From Bacteroides thetaiotaomicron VPI-5482 (GTDB taxonomy: Bacteria; Bacteroidota; Bacteroidia; Bacteroidales; Bacteroidaceae), in contig NC_004663.1 of assembly GCF_000011065.1 (NCBI RefSeq), positions 5,952,001-6,016,000 of the forward strand: 64,000 bases of DNA, written 5' to 3'. A program made the translations under genes and the position numbers. The notes under the pieces were generated by a model. It searched no databases, was not told the DNA's origin, and saw only the letters and a program-made list of their open reading frames with translations. Of the stretch, positions 33,535 to 42,587 are shown one piece after another (position 1 is the first letter of the stretch; each line of letters starts with the position of its first letter).

Positions 33535-34086
33535 TTATGATTGGGCCGGGGTATTGTTTTCCGGTCGTGCTTTCTTCATTACCATCAATCCGGTAGGAAT
33601 GGCCAGTAAACTTCCCCAGAATACATCCCATGACAGGAGTTGCATGGTAATATTGATGGAAGTAAGTGAACGGGCAGTATCTATCGTTTCTTTTATTATC
33701 TCTTGATTTTCCATCAAAGCGGGTGTTTTAGTCATCAGTTCGTCCCATAACTGGATATAGGAGTTGATGATAAAGCCGTGGTCAATGAACTGGAAATAGG
33801 CGTAGTGTGCAACGGCTACCAGCAGGGAAGCAAACATATACATGAATATGGTAAAGAGAACCGCATGAGAGAATTGGATACTTCCTCCACATATTTTGTC
33901 ACGATACATCTTCACGTAGTGATAACCAATGAACGGCACTGCCAACGTCAGGATTACAAATAATAGTGAAAGGAAAGGGATGTGAAATCCCAACGGAAAT
34001 AAAATGAACTTCAATATCCAATAGATTCCCATATACGTGCCAAAGTGCATGGCATATTTCTGTAAATAGCTTCTGTTCTCTGTCAT
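33535..34086 (-). CDS. DUF4199 membrane protein
   Basis: The frame is open to 34179, but ATG 34086 (MTENRSYLQKYAMHFGTYMG) is favoured; it gives 183 aa and has a -7 box (34107-34114) upstream. Four hydrophobic helices are visible (LFPLGFHIPFLSLLFVILTLAVPFIGY, then VLFTIFMYMFASLLVAVAHYA). A soluble segment (ETIDTARSLTSINITMQ) precedes the last helix. DUF4199 proteins are common in Bacteroidota and often sit before a GT2 gene, as here. Function unknown. Confidence 0.82.
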   Translation of the reverse strand: MTENRSYLQKYAMHFGTYMGIYWILKFILFPLGFHIPFLSLLFVILTLAVPFIGYHYVKMYRDKICGGSIQFSHAVLFTIFMYMFASLLVAVAHYAYFQFIDHGFIINSYIQLWDELMTKTPALMENQEIIKETIDTARSLTSINITMQLLSWDVFWGSLLAIPTGLMVMKKARPENNTPAQS

Positions 34087-34106
34087 CTTCGTTAATAAAT
34101 TGCGCA

Positions 34107-34114
34107 CAAAGGTA
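34107..34114 (-). promoter_or_regulatory. -7 promoter element of the DUF4199-to-apbE cluster
   Basis: TACCTTTG on the minus strand fits TAnnTTTG, 21 bases before ATG 34086. Six genes follow on the same strand with small gaps or overlaps. Confidence 0.6.
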
Positions 34115-34258
34115 CAAATAATATCGGTTGGTAAAGGGAATATGGTTGTTAAAGTTAATAAAGCAGTAAAAGTTGGCACTCGAATATTTTTTTTGATTTT
34201 TAATTGCTTGAAACGTAGAGTATTACTTCCTTTTATGCAAAAAAGTTACCTACAGCTA

Positions 34259-34288
34259 TTGCAGAATCCATAAAAATGCCTACCTTTG
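34259..34288 (+). promoter_or_regulatory. Promoter of the SRP RNA/tRNA-Thr unit
   Basis: TTG at 34259-34261 and TACCTTTG at 34281-34288 are separated by 19 bases, the textbook Bacteroides spacing. The nearest gene downstream is an RNA, not a protein. Confidence 0.75.
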
Positions 34289-34296
34289 CAACCGCA

Positions 34297-34396
34297 AAAC
34301 GGGTAAGTCCTATACGGCCAGCTCCCTTCGAATCCTCCAGGGCTTGATCGCAGCAAAGGTAGTTGGTTGTAGCGGCGCGATATAGTAAGCTTACCC
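34297..34396 (+). ncRNA. ffs: Probable small signal recognition particle RNA (4.5S-like)
   Basis: The segment between promoter and tRNA-Thr can fold into one long hairpin: GGGTAAG (34301-34307) with CTTACCC (34390-34396), CTATA (34310-34314) with TATAG (34381-34385), and GCCAGCT (34317-34323) with AGTTGGT (34361-34367, using G-U pairs). The tip has CAGG (34338-34341) opposite GCAGC (34350-34354) followed by AAAGG, like the conserved symmetric loop that binds Ffh. About 100 nt is the usual size. I compared it from memory only, so the call is probable rather than firm. Confidence 0.6.
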
Positions 34397-34400
34397 ACCC

Positions 34401-34474
34401 GCCTCTTTAGCTCAGTTGGCCAGAGCACGTGATTTGTAATCTCGGGGTCGTTGGTTCGAATCCGACAAGAGGCT
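34401..34474 (+). tRNA. tRNA-Thr (anticodon TGT)
   Basis: The acceptor stem pairs GCCTCTT with AAGAGGC, followed by discriminator T; CCA is not encoded. The D stem is GCTC/GAGC, the anticodon loop TTTGTAA gives TGT (Thr), and the T arm is GTTGG-TTCGAAT-CCGAC. The anticodon stem has one T-T mismatch. It probably shares the transcript of the RNA just upstream. Confidence 0.95.
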
Positions 34475-34477
34475 CAG

Positions 34478-34522
34478 AAAGAAAAAAGCATTCAGGTATT
34501 TTACTTGGATGCTTTTTCTTTT
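34478..34522 (+). terminator. Terminator after tRNA-Thr
   Basis: AAGAAAAAAGCAT pairs with ATGCTTTTTCTT around an 18-base loop, then TTAT. It ends the RNA transcript and may also serve the converging LytTR gene. Confidence 0.75.
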
Positions 34523-34542
34523 ATATCCTGTGTCGCTCCGGT

Positions 34543-35247
34543 TTAGCTTTTGATTATTAGCCGGTTATTCAGTATCAGGTTGAAGATACTGTCTCTGAAG
34601 GTCCGGGCTACTGGTATTTTGTAAGAGGAGAGGGTCAGCTGATTGCCGTCAATAGCAGTAACCTTTTCAAGATTCACAATATATGAGCGGTGAGTCTGTT
34701 GAAAAACATCCTTCGGCAATGAATCATTGAGTTGTTTCAGAGTAGTATACACTACTTCCTTGCATGAGACTGTCTGAATGACAACATAGTTTTCCATGCT
34801 TTCAATGTAGAGAATATCCTTGAACAGAATCTTTTTTAATAGTTTGTTGCTCTTCACAAATATATAATCATTCTTTTCTTTTTGCTCCGTTTGTAACAAA
34901 TCGTAGATTTTGTTGACAGATTTGATAAAACGATCGAAAGATACAGGTTTTAAAAGATAATCCACTACATTAAACTCATATCCTTTTAGGGCGTATTGTT
35001 CATAAGCTGATACAATAATAACTTTGGGCGGATTTGTTAGATTAGACAACAGTTCTATACCTGTCATTTCGGGCATTTCGATATCAAGAAACAGAAGGTC
35101 TATTTCTTGGGTCTTCAGTATTGTATTTAGTTGGACGGCATCTTCACACTCTCCGGTCAAGGTGAGGAAATCTACTTTTTCGATATACCCTCGCAAGCCT
35201 TTTCTTGCTATAGGTTCATCATCTGTAATGATACATTTTATTTTCAT
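34543..35247 (-). CDS. LytTR-family response regulator
   Basis: The 234-aa regulator has a receiver domain with CIITDDEPIARKGL (acidic pocket), the phospho-acceptor Asp in LLFLDIEMPEMTG (about residue 55) and Lys in LLKPVSF (about 105). A LytTR DNA-binding domain follows (KKILFKDILYIESMENYVVI, VFQQTHRSYIVNLEKVTAI). It ends the operon that begins with the sensor kinase at 36289. The adjacent outer-membrane barrel gene is a likely target. Confidence 0.94.
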   Translation of the reverse strand: MKIKCIITDDEPIARKGLRGYIEKVDFLTLTGECEDAVQLNTILKTQEIDLLFLDIEMPEMTGIELLSNLTNPPKVIIVSAYEQYALKGYEFNVVDYLLKPVSFDRFIKSVNKIYDLLQTEQKEKNDYIFVKSNKLLKKILFKDILYIESMENYVVIQTVSCKEVVYTTLKQLNDSLPKDVFQQTHRSYIVNLEKVTAIDGNQLTLSSYKIPVARTFRDSIFNLILNNRLIIKS

Positions 35248-35248
35248 A

Positions 35249-36289
35249 TCAATCAGTGTTTATGGTTAATTTAGCGATAAACATATGGTCTGTTTGTTTG
35301 AAGTCTAAGCTGTATTTTTCAGGATACAGAAGGTCAAGCCGGCGTTTTAAATTCTCAATGCCTATCCCTTTCTCTTTTTTGTTGGCAGTAGATGGGGAGG
35401 AGGATATTGAATTTTTTATCTCAGACTGAATCTGGTTTCCGTCAACTTTGATTTCCAGTTTTATTTTGTAATCTCCTCTTACGTATTTGAAAGCATTCTC
35501 GATCAGTGGCTGAAGTAATAAAGGATGTATTTTTTGCTCTTTTAGTTGCGGGTCGAAATATAAATCCAACATAAGCCTTTCGCTCATCCGCAATTGCTGA
35601 AAGGCAATATATGATCTCAGGTAATTTATTTCCTGTTCCATCGTCACTTCCTTTTCTATATCATAAAGCTGATATCGCAACAGGTCGGAGAGCTGCTCGA
35701 TACTTTGTTTGGCTACTTTGTTATTCTCATCCACTTGAAAATAGATGGTATTTAAAGCATTGAACAGGAAATGCGGATGATATTGGGATTTCAGAAATTT
35801 AAGTTCGGTCTCCAGTTGGTCGACTTTTACTTTTTCTAATTGAAGGCTTTGCTCGATAAGACTCTTGAATAAAATTCTATTGCGTATCATTATATAATAT
35901 AGAAACGCCAGGAGAGCTCCTGTCACATTGATCAATGCCGATTCGCCCCATTTGAAAGTCCCGGCCATCGTTATGCAAAACATAATGAATGTATGCATGA
36001 TATTTAGGAAGACGAAGTTTATCAGAAACACCCATACGTATTCTTTCCAGTTTGCTTTCTTCTCATCTTTGCTTTTGTCGATAAAGAAGCGGGCTACCCG
36101 CTTAAAAATATAGTTTAAAAGATAGAAGTAAGCAACAGTGATGCCCAATGCCTGTAAACGTGCTTTTACGGCAAAAGTATCCAGTTCCCATATTCGCTCA
36201 TTATAAGCGATATCTACAATAATAAATACGCACAAGGAAAGTGGCAGTATTATAAATAGGGTGTTAATCCATTCGTACTTTAAGTTCAT
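35249..36289 (-). CDS. LytS-type sensor histidine kinase
   Basis: The 346-aa kinase has four hydrophobic segments in its N-terminal half (residues about 8-27, 45-65, 84-108 and 115-137). The His_kinase domain follows, with the phospho-acceptor in SQYHPHFLFNALN (about residue 172), and an HATPase region (PLLLQPLIENAFKYV, then KGIGIENLKRRLDLLYPEKYSL). There is no periplasmic ligand domain. The regulator gene starts one base later, so the pair is translationally linked. The signal is unknown. Confidence 0.93.
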   Translation of the reverse strand: MNLKYEWINTLFIILPLSLCVFIIVDIAYNERIWELDTFAVKARLQALGITVAYFYLLNYIFKRVARFFIDKSKDEKKANWKEYVWVFLINFVFLNIMHTFIMFCITMAGTFKWGESALINVTGALLAFLYYIMIRNRILFKSLIEQSLQLEKVKVDQLETELKFLKSQYHPHFLFNALNTIYFQVDENNKVAKQSIEQLSDLLRYQLYDIEKEVTMEQEINYLRSYIAFQQLRMSERLMLDLYFDPQLKEQKIHPLLLQPLIENAFKYVRGDYKIKLEIKVDGNQIQSEIKNSISSSPSTANKKEKGIGIENLKRRLDLLYPEKYSLDFKQTDHMFIAKLTINTD

Positions 36290-36313
36290 TAGTTGCTATT
36301 TTAATCTTTGATA

Positions 36314-38749
36314 CTACAAACCTATCCGTTTACTTTCTTCTATTCTGTTTTCATTCTGAGATTTCTTAATCTCTTTGCCTCGATTGAAACGATAACTGAG
36401 CGATATGCCTATCATTCTGCTGTCGTTTTTTTCCTGAGACGCGTAATACAGATAGTTAGTCTCCATACTTACATGGGGGCGGTTCGAATGAAATATATCA
36501 TGTGCGTAAATATACAAACTAAATTTGTTATTGCACAGGTTTTTGCGGACTCCGAGAGATATTGTCCATAAAGGTTTCACTCTGGTCTGTCCTTCAATCA
36601 TTTCTCCACTATAAAATCCGAGGGCTTCCGCATCCCAGCCGTATGGTAATGTAAATTGATTGCTGATATGTAGCATGGGTGTTGTCACTTCATTTTTTAG
36701 TGTTTTCCCAAGTGTTGCCCAACTGAATTTCTTATAAGTTAAAGATCCGTTTATATGGGATGTCCACCATTGGAATGGTTTTAGGTTATTCAAGCCGGCT
36801 CTTACTCCGAATGAGTTATTGCCTGATAAATTTTGCGGCATTAGTAAGACACGGTTATTATCTTCGACTAAAAAACTTAACGAGATAGGATCACTCCTGT
36901 GAGAGTAGAATACATTGAATGAATATCGTTTTTTGAGTAGCCATGAGATTTCTATATTATCTATTAGTTCTGGTCTTAATTCGGTATTTCCTTGTTCATA
37001 TAAAAACTGGTCTCTGACCTCAACGAAAGGATTCATATTTCTGTAATTGGGGCGGACGATGCGACGGCTGTATGCCATAGACAAATTATGATTTTCGGAA
37101 AGCTGATATTGAACCATCAAAGTAGGGAAGAGGTGTACATAGCTTTGGTTGAATACCGAGTCCTGAACGGCTGAATTATAATTGCTTTTTGTATATGTAC
37201 TTTCTAATCGTAAGCCTATTTCTGTTGAAAATCTGGCAGACCATTTAGCGTTTAGCTGAAGATACCCTGCGTAGATATTCTCATGATAAGCAAAACTACT
37301 GCTGAGATCACTGTCTTCTCTCCAATCACCGGCAATCAGGTTTTTGTATAAGGCATCACTGCTTATATGTACGAAAACCGATTTGAGCCCGGTGGTTATT
37401 CCGAACTTGTCAGAGATATCATAGCTCAAATTAGTTTGTCCGCTGTATATTTTAATGTCCCCATTGGTTATACCGGACAATGTGTCTCCTTTTACCGGAT
37501 GAATACCTGTCTGAAAAAAGGATTTCAGCAGATGGTTATCCTCTTGATTAAAAAGCTGATAATCAAAAGAAGCATCCCATTTTCCTGTTTTCGCAAATTT
37601 GTATATCATGTTCGCTCCCCCTATGATATTGGTGTAGCTATAGTCCGGTGTGCTTAACGCTGTTAAGGTTGAGTCGCTTTGAGTCTTGTCGTTATTAAAA
37701 AAGTCAGATACAGTCACTTCTTGTTTGTTCCTATTGAGCCAGCTTGATGAGAAGTATGTTCCGATGGCTATCTTCTCCGACAAGTCATAATCGACCCCTG
37801 TTTTGATATAATGCCCTTTGTATTGCCGGTTTATATCACTATCAAAATCTTTTCTCAGTTCAAGAGGTTTTAAAGTCATCGGATCCAGGTAATGACCGGA
37901 AACCGATAGTTCTATAAAATCTTTTCCCCAATAATAAGAATAGTCGGCATACATATTCAATTTATTGTGGTGAAAGTTCAGAGTCAGGTTTTCATTCCCT
38001 TTAGTATGTTTTCCTTGTTCCAGACCGGAGGAAGCTGTAAGGCTTATACCTTGTTCTTTGATTTTCTTTTTTTGAATGTTAATGATGCCCGAACTGCCTG
38101 AAGCATCGTGTTTTGATGATGGCTGGGATATCAGTTCTATATTTTCAATAGAACTGGCAGGGATGGAGCGCAGGTAATTGATGAGGTTCTCTCCCGATAA
38201 ATAGGTCACTTTATCATCCATTAAAACATTCGCCCCTGATTTGCCATTAAGAATAATTGTTCCGTCATTCTGAACGATTACTCCCGGTAGTTTTCTCAGT
38301 GCATCCAGTATATTACCGTCCGTACTCAATAGGGCAGATGATAAGTTGACTGTCATCTTTCCCGGTTCGGCCTTGATTGGAGGGCGCTTGCCGATTATAT
38401 TTACAGTAGACAATATATAAGAATCTTCTTCCAGTGTAATGTCACCCAATTCCAGATTCATGCTTTCCTTGATCTGCAGGGGGATATTTGCTTTCTTATA
38501 TCCGATCATTGACAAGGAAAGAAAGTAATTGCCCGATTTGACATTTATCATTTTAAATCGTCCGTCCAAGTCGGAGGTCGTCCCTGTTATATAGGTAGAG
38601 TCCATACCGTTTGATAACAATATTGTCGCGCCGACTATGGGTGAACTGTCGTTATTGGTTATTTTACCCGATATGACTGACTGTGCGGATATGCTGATTG
38701 TCTGAATCAGCAGCATAAGCAGGAAATAGATTTTAAGAGTCTTCATCAT
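36314..38749 (-). CDS. Outer-membrane beta-barrel (TonB-dependent receptor-like) protein
   Basis: The signal peptide (LKIYFLLMLLIQTISISAQS) precedes a carboxypeptidase-like regulatory domain (SGKITNNDSSPIVGATILLS) and a plug-like domain (GNILDALRKLPGVIVQNDGTI, VTYLSGENLINYLRSIPASSIENIELI). The rest, about residues 220-790, is a beta-barrel of the outer_membrane_beta-barrel_3 type with the conserved LSMAYSRRIVRPNYRNMNPF. No SusD partner lies beside it, so it is not a classic polysaccharide uptake pair. It is 24 bases upstream of the LytS kinase gene on the same strand and probably forms part of that regulatory unit. Confidence 0.9.
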   Translation of the reverse strand: MMKTLKIYFLLMLLIQTISISAQSVISGKITNNDSSPIVGATILLSNGMDSTYITGTTSDLDGRFKMINVKSGNYFLSLSMIGYKKANIPLQIKESMNLELGDITLEEDSYILSTVNIIGKRPPIKAEPGKMTVNLSSALLSTDGNILDALRKLPGVIVQNDGTIILNGKSGANVLMDDKVTYLSGENLINYLRSIPASSIENIELISQPSSKHDASGSSGIINIQKKKIKEQGISLTASSGLEQGKHTKGNENLTLNFHHNKLNMYADYSYYWGKDFIELSVSGHYLDPMTLKPLELRKDFDSDINRQYKGHYIKTGVDYDLSEKIAIGTYFSSSWLNRNKQEVTVSDFFNNDKTQSDSTLTALSTPDYSYTNIIGGANMIYKFAKTGKWDASFDYQLFNQEDNHLLKSFFQTGIHPVKGDTLSGITNGDIKIYSGQTNLSYDISDKFGITTGLKSVFVHISSDALYKNLIAGDWREDSDLSSSFAYHENIYAGYLQLNAKWSARFSTEIGLRLESTYTKSNYNSAVQDSVFNQSYVHLFPTLMVQYQLSENHNLSMAYSRRIVRPNYRNMNPFVEVRDQFLYEQGNTELRPELIDNIEISWLLKKRYSFNVFYSHRSDPISLSFLVEDNNRVLLMPQNLSGNNSFGVRAGLNNLKPFQWWTSHINGSLTYKKFSWATLGKTLKNEVTTPMLHISNQFTLPYGWDAEALGFYSGEMIEGQTRVKPLWTISLGVRKNLCNNKFSLYIYAHDIFHSNRPHVSMETNYLYYASQEKNDSRMIGISLSYRFNRGKEIKKSQNENRIEESKRIGL

Positions 38750-38938
38750 TTAAATAGTTTAATTGATTTCTGACCTCAAAATTACCCTGATGGTTTCGCG
38801 TACTCAAATTAATCTGATGAATGGAATGATTTACTTGATGAAACGAAAAGGCTTATCTGCTATACAGTATGATTATCAATCATCCGGTTGAGGACTGCTG
38901 CAAGAGTCTGAAAACGACGATGCTATTTGTTACTGCTT

Positions 38939-40024
38939 TTATGATCTCCTCCTGTATAATTTGATGAAAATTCCTAAGACAAACAGCATCATGAATAAAG
39001 TAATCCCGAATGCCCAGTAATTAATGACCCGTGACTCTGCGGTAAGTATATAATCACCAGCGAGAAGCCGGAAGCCGTCTATTTTCCAAATGACTACATT
39101 ATCTTTCAGAACTTTGGCGTTAGAGGTGAGCAGTCTGCCCGGCAGTGTCAACTCAAATTGTATAGCATGATAGAAGACTTCGGCGATGTTGATTTTCTCT
39201 TCGCACAGGGCATCCATCATTTCTTTATTTGTTTTATAAAGGTCCGAAAAGTATTTCGTACTGCAAGCTTTATCAAACATACCGCAGACCTCCTCGATAT
39301 CAGCGTCTCCCATACTGTCGCCTTTTTCTGACGAATGTTTCTTGTAGACAGAATCTTTCAATTCCTCCAGACACTGCAGGCAAGCGGTATCTCCTTGTAA
39401 AGAAGTGAAGTGGCGGATGACTTCCCAATTGATCTCATAGACATTGCGGTTATACCATTCTCCGAATTTAGCTTCGAGTTTATCCAGTTTATCATTCATT
39501 TCGATGCCGTTCATGCCTCTGAAGGCATCATCGTTTCCATGAAGCCAAATCATTTGCTCTTCCTTATTCAGATAATTGTCAAGAGGTACAGGACCTTTGT
39601 CCTGAAGTTCTTTGTAAGTGGCGGTATATATATAATAGGTATAGAACCATCTGAAACTCTTCTTTACCCGTTCCATAGGTATAGCCATGGCACTCAGATG
39701 CTCTTTACCTTTGTCAACAGTGAAGTATTCTCCATCTACTCCGGAGAGTTTTTGGCAGGCTTTTACATTCAGCTTTTCTTCTTCGCCCCAGAAGTTGAAT
39801 TTAATTGTAGAGTCTAGATTTACTAATTGCCAGTTGGCATTCGGTTGAAACAGAAATGGATTATGTGTCTTATCTCCTGCGATGAAAGCGGAATCACCTT
39901 GTGCATAGATTTCTCTGTACATACTTCCGTCCCTTTCAACCCGTGAAGTCATCCGATAATAGGTGCTGCAAGAAGTCATGCTAAGTAACAGTAGCATGGT
40001 TATTAAGAAATAGTTGGTTTTCAT
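38939..40024 (-). CDS. Lipoprotein with C-terminal transmembrane helix, ECF operon
   Basis: The lipobox LLSMTSCS puts the lipidated Cys near residue 19. The mature part (TSRVERDGSMYREIYAQGDSA onward) has no family I recognise. A single helix near the end (VINYWAFGITLFMMLFVLGIFIKLY, then basic RRRS) is unusual for a lipoprotein, since the protein would be tethered at both ends, probably in the inner membrane. It follows the ECF sigma/anti-sigma pair by seven bases and so may be part of a surface-stress response. Confidence 0.72.
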   Translation of the reverse strand: MKTNYFLITMLLLLSMTSCSTYYRMTSRVERDGSMYREIYAQGDSAFIAGDKTHNPFLFQPNANWQLVNLDSTIKFNFWGEEEKLNVKACQKLSGVDGEYFTVDKGKEHLSAMAIPMERVKKSFRWFYTYYIYTATYKELQDKGPVPLDNYLNKEEQMIWLHGNDDAFRGMNGIEMNDKLDKLEAKFGEWYNRNVYEINWEVIRHFTSLQGDTACLQCLEELKDSVYKKHSSEKGDSMGDADIEEVCGMFDKACSTKYFSDLYKTNKEMMDALCEEKINIAEVFYHAIQFELTLPGRLLTSNAKVLKDNVVIWKIDGFRLLAGDYILTAESRVINYWAFGITLFMMLFVLGIFIKLYRRRS

Positions 40025-40031
40025 ATTCTGT

Positions 40032-40439
40032 CTATTTTAATCGTTTTTTTTTGATGACTTGTAAGATTTGCATCTTCCGGGATTTCCGGTGTTGTATATA
40101 TTGAGAGGATAGATAAGTATTCTTTTCCAGCAGTCGCATTTCTTCCCAGTTGTCAGGTAATGGAATGCTGTTTGACCAGTTATCATATTCATTTTGCATT
40201 TCTGTCCGGTGAGGGACAGAAGTGAAGCAAGTGTCATTGATGAATAGCAGGAGTAATAATGAGGCGGCAATGCCGGATGCCCATGCTCCTATGAGAAACT
40301 TTCTCCGTTTCCTTTCCGGTGAGATCCCGGATATTCTGTTGAGGATGGTAGCGGTCAGTTCCTCCGGATTTTCCAATATCGGCTGGTTACTTTTGACTTC
40401 GGTCAGCCATTTTTCATACTGTTTATCTTCTTGTTTCAT
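40032..40439 (-). CDS. Probable anti-sigma factor (single-span membrane protein)
   Basis: A 135-aa protein has a cytosolic N-terminal half (KQYEKWLTEVKSNQPILENP), one hydrophobic helix (residues about 46-66, FLIGAWASGIAASLLLLLFIND) and a short extracytoplasmic end. Its ATG overlaps the stop of the ECF sigma gene. Size, topology and coupling are those of an anti-sigma factor; sequence similarity alone does not prove it. Confidence 0.7.
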   Translation of the reverse strand: MKQEDKQYEKWLTEVKSNQPILENPEELTATILNRISGISPERKRRKFLIGAWASGIAASLLLLLFINDTCFTSVPHRTEMQNEYDNWSNSIPLPDNWEEMRLLEKNTYLSSQYIQHRKSRKMQILQVIKKKRLK

Positions 40440-40999
40440 AAGTCGGGATCTATTTGATTCATTTTATTACGTATGTTCTTTCTGGCAAGGTACAAGGTAC
40501 TTTTTATCTTTTCGGGCGATAATCCTGTGATAATCTGTACTTCTGCTACCTCCAACTCTTCGACATCCCGAAGCGTGAAAACGAGTTTCTGCTGGGGAGG
40601 CAGTTCGTTGGTATATCGCAATATCAGTTCTTTCAACTGCTTGTTGGAAAGAGATATCTCAATATGATCGTCAGAAGGAATATTTACCGAATCGGAAAAG
40701 GCGGATTCATTATCCAGCGGAGAATGGCGTAACGAACGCAAACGGTCGTAACAGGTGTTACAGGTGATTTTGTAAAGCCAGGTTGACAGGCGGTTTTCCT
40801 GATTGTACGTTTTCAGGGATAACCATACTTTTACAAATGTTTCTTGTGTTATGTCTCTGGCTTCCTCTTCATCACAAAGTAAACGGAAAGCTAGTCGGAA
40901 TACCAGTGGCTGGAATTCTGAAACCAGTAGGGCGAAGGCCCTTTTGTCGTCCTGCTGACTTCGGCTGACCAGTTCCTGTATTTTTTCCTGATTCATCAT
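40436..40999 (-). CDS. ECF-type RNA polymerase sigma factor
   Basis: The 187-aa protein has region 2 (FRLAFRLLCDEEEARDITQETFVKVWLSL, containing the -10 binding helix) and region 4 (LPPQQKLVFTLRDVEELEVAEV, then TGLSPEKIKSTLYLARKNIR). It lacks region 3, as ECF sigmas do. Its gene heads an operon with a probable anti-sigma and a lipoprotein. There is no FecR-type anti-sigma, so this is not a standard SusC-linked trans-envelope system. Confidence 0.93.
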   Translation of the reverse strand: MMNQEKIQELVSRSQQDDKRAFALLVSEFQPLVFRLAFRLLCDEEEARDITQETFVKVWLSLKTYNQENRLSTWLYKITCNTCYDRLRSLRHSPLDNESAFSDSVNIPSDDHIEISLSNKQLKELILRYTNELPPQQKLVFTLRDVEELEVAEVQIITGLSPEKIKSTLYLARKNIRNKMNQIDPDL

Positions 41000-41076
41000 T
41001 ATTTATTCCTGTTTACTATATGATACGTAGCAAAATGCTTCAGGTCGTTTGTAAGTCATCAAATATATAAAAAAAT

Positions 41077-41100
41077 CCCCGGACAACACATTGCCCGGGG
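41077..41100 (-). terminator. Intrinsic terminator of eno
   Basis: On the minus strand, CCCCGG and CCGGGG (41095-41100 and 41077-41082) form a GC-rich stem around a 12-base loop, followed by ATTTTTTTATA. It lies 28 bases after the enolase stop codon. Confidence 0.85.
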
Positions 41101-41127
41101 GAAAGATATCTGAAAAGAGAATAAAGA

Positions 41128-42408
41128 TTATTTGATTCTCTTATATCCGTATACAGCCAAGTCACCGAGTTCTTCTTCGATGCGGAGCAGTTGGTTATAT
41201 TTAGCCATACGGTCCGAACGGCTTAATGAACCGGTCTTGATCTGTCCGCTATTCGTAGCTACTGCGATGTCTGCAATCGTTGCGTCTTCCGTTTCGCCGG
41301 AGCGGTGGGAAGTGACAGTCGTATAGCCATGACGGTGAGCCATTTCGATAGCGTTCAGAGTTTCGGTCAGCGAACCGATTTGGTTTACTTTGATCAGGAT
41401 AGAGTTTGCACATCCCTTCTCGATACCCATTGCGAGGAAGTCAACGTTCGTAACGAACAGGTCATCACCTACCAACTGGCAGCGGTCGCCGATACGTTCA
41501 GTCAGTTTCTTCCAGCCTTCCCAGTCGTTTTCGCTCATACCGTCTTCGATGGAGTCGATTGGGAATTTGTTGATCAGTTCTTCCAGGTAGTCGATCTGTT
41601 CTTCGGCGGTACGTTTCTTGCCTTTGGCACCTTCAAACTTGGTATAGTCGTAGATACCGTCATGGTAGAATTCGGAAGAAGCGCAGTCCATACCGATCAT
41701 TACGTCTTTACCTGGTTCGTATCCGGCAGCTTTGATGGCTGCGATGATAGAGTTCAGAGCATCTTCCGTACCTTCGAGGTTAGGAGCGAAACCACCTTCG
41801 TCGCCTACGGCAGTGCTGAGGCCACGATCTTTCAGTACTTTCTTCAAAGCGTGGAATACTTCGGCGCCCATTCTCAAACCTTCTCTGAATGAGGGTGCAC
41901 CTACCGGACGAATCATGAATTCCTGGAATGCGATAGGAGCGTCACTGTGTGAACCGCCATTGATGATATTCATCATCGGTACAGGCATTACGTATGTATT
42001 TGTTCCGCCGATATAGCGATAGAGAGGGAGATCAAGATAGCTGGCTGCTGCTTTGGCTACAGCGAGAGATACGCCAAGAATAGCGTTAGCACCTAGATTG
42101 GACTTGGTTTTAGTACCGTCGAGTGCCAACATTGCGTAGTCGATTCCTCTTTGGTTGAGAGAAGACATACCGATCAGTTTCGGAGCAATGATCTTGTTTA
42201 CATTGTCCACCGCCTTTTGTACGCCTTTGCCACCGTAACGTTGCTTGTCACCATCACGAAGTTCGAGTGCTTCATGTTCACCTGTGGAAGCACCTGACGG
42301 AACAGACGCACGTCCCATGATACCTGATTCCAATACTACGTCAACTTCTACTGTGGGGTTACCTCTTGAATCGAGAATTTCTCGAGCTACAATTTTTTCT
42401 ATTTTCAT
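41128..42408 (-). CDS. eno: Enolase
   Basis: Enolase converts 2-phosphoglycerate to phosphoenolpyruvate in glycolysis. The N-terminal domain opens IVAREILDSRGNPTVEVDV, and SGASTGEHEALELRDGD is the mobile loop. Active-site elements are GDEGGFAPN, GMDCASSEFY (metal Asp), DGMSENDWEGW, VGDDLFVTN (metal Asp), ILIKVNQIGSLTETL (catalytic Lys) and SHRSGETEDATIADIAV. Length 426 aa is standard. It is a single-gene unit with its own promoter and terminator. Confidence 0.98.
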   Translation of the reverse strand: MKIEKIVAREILDSRGNPTVEVDVVLESGIMGRASVPSGASTGEHEALELRDGDKQRYGGKGVQKAVDNVNKIIAPKLIGMSSLNQRGIDYAMLALDGTKTKSNLGANAILGVSLAVAKAAASYLDLPLYRYIGGTNTYVMPVPMMNIINGGSHSDAPIAFQEFMIRPVGAPSFREGLRMGAEVFHALKKVLKDRGLSTAVGDEGGFAPNLEGTEDALNSIIAAIKAAGYEPGKDVMIGMDCASSEFYHDGIYDYTKFEGAKGKKRTAEEQIDYLEELINKFPIDSIEDGMSENDWEGWKKLTERIGDRCQLVGDDLFVTNVDFLAMGIEKGCANSILIKVNQIGSLTETLNAIEMAHRHGYTTVTSHRSGETEDATIADIAVATNSGQIKTGSLSRSDRMAKYNQLLRIEEELGDLAVYGYKRIK

Positions 42409-42437
42409 CGTTTCTATTGTTTTGAATAATATTTTTG

Positions 42438-42445
42438 CAAAAGTA
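42438..42445 (-). promoter_or_regulatory. -7 promoter element of eno
   Basis: TACTTTTG on the minus strand fits TAnnTTTG, 30 bases upstream of the enolase ATG. Confidence 0.65.
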
Positions 42446-42587
42446 CGGACTTGACAGAGAGTGGAAAATCACTATAAATAGGTATTCTTTCGAATCATAC
42501 TCCCTAGATGTCATTAGTCCGGTCTTATTAAATAACAATGTGACGATGCTTTTTGTTTGAATGCGGATGGATGAAATTGGTAGAATT

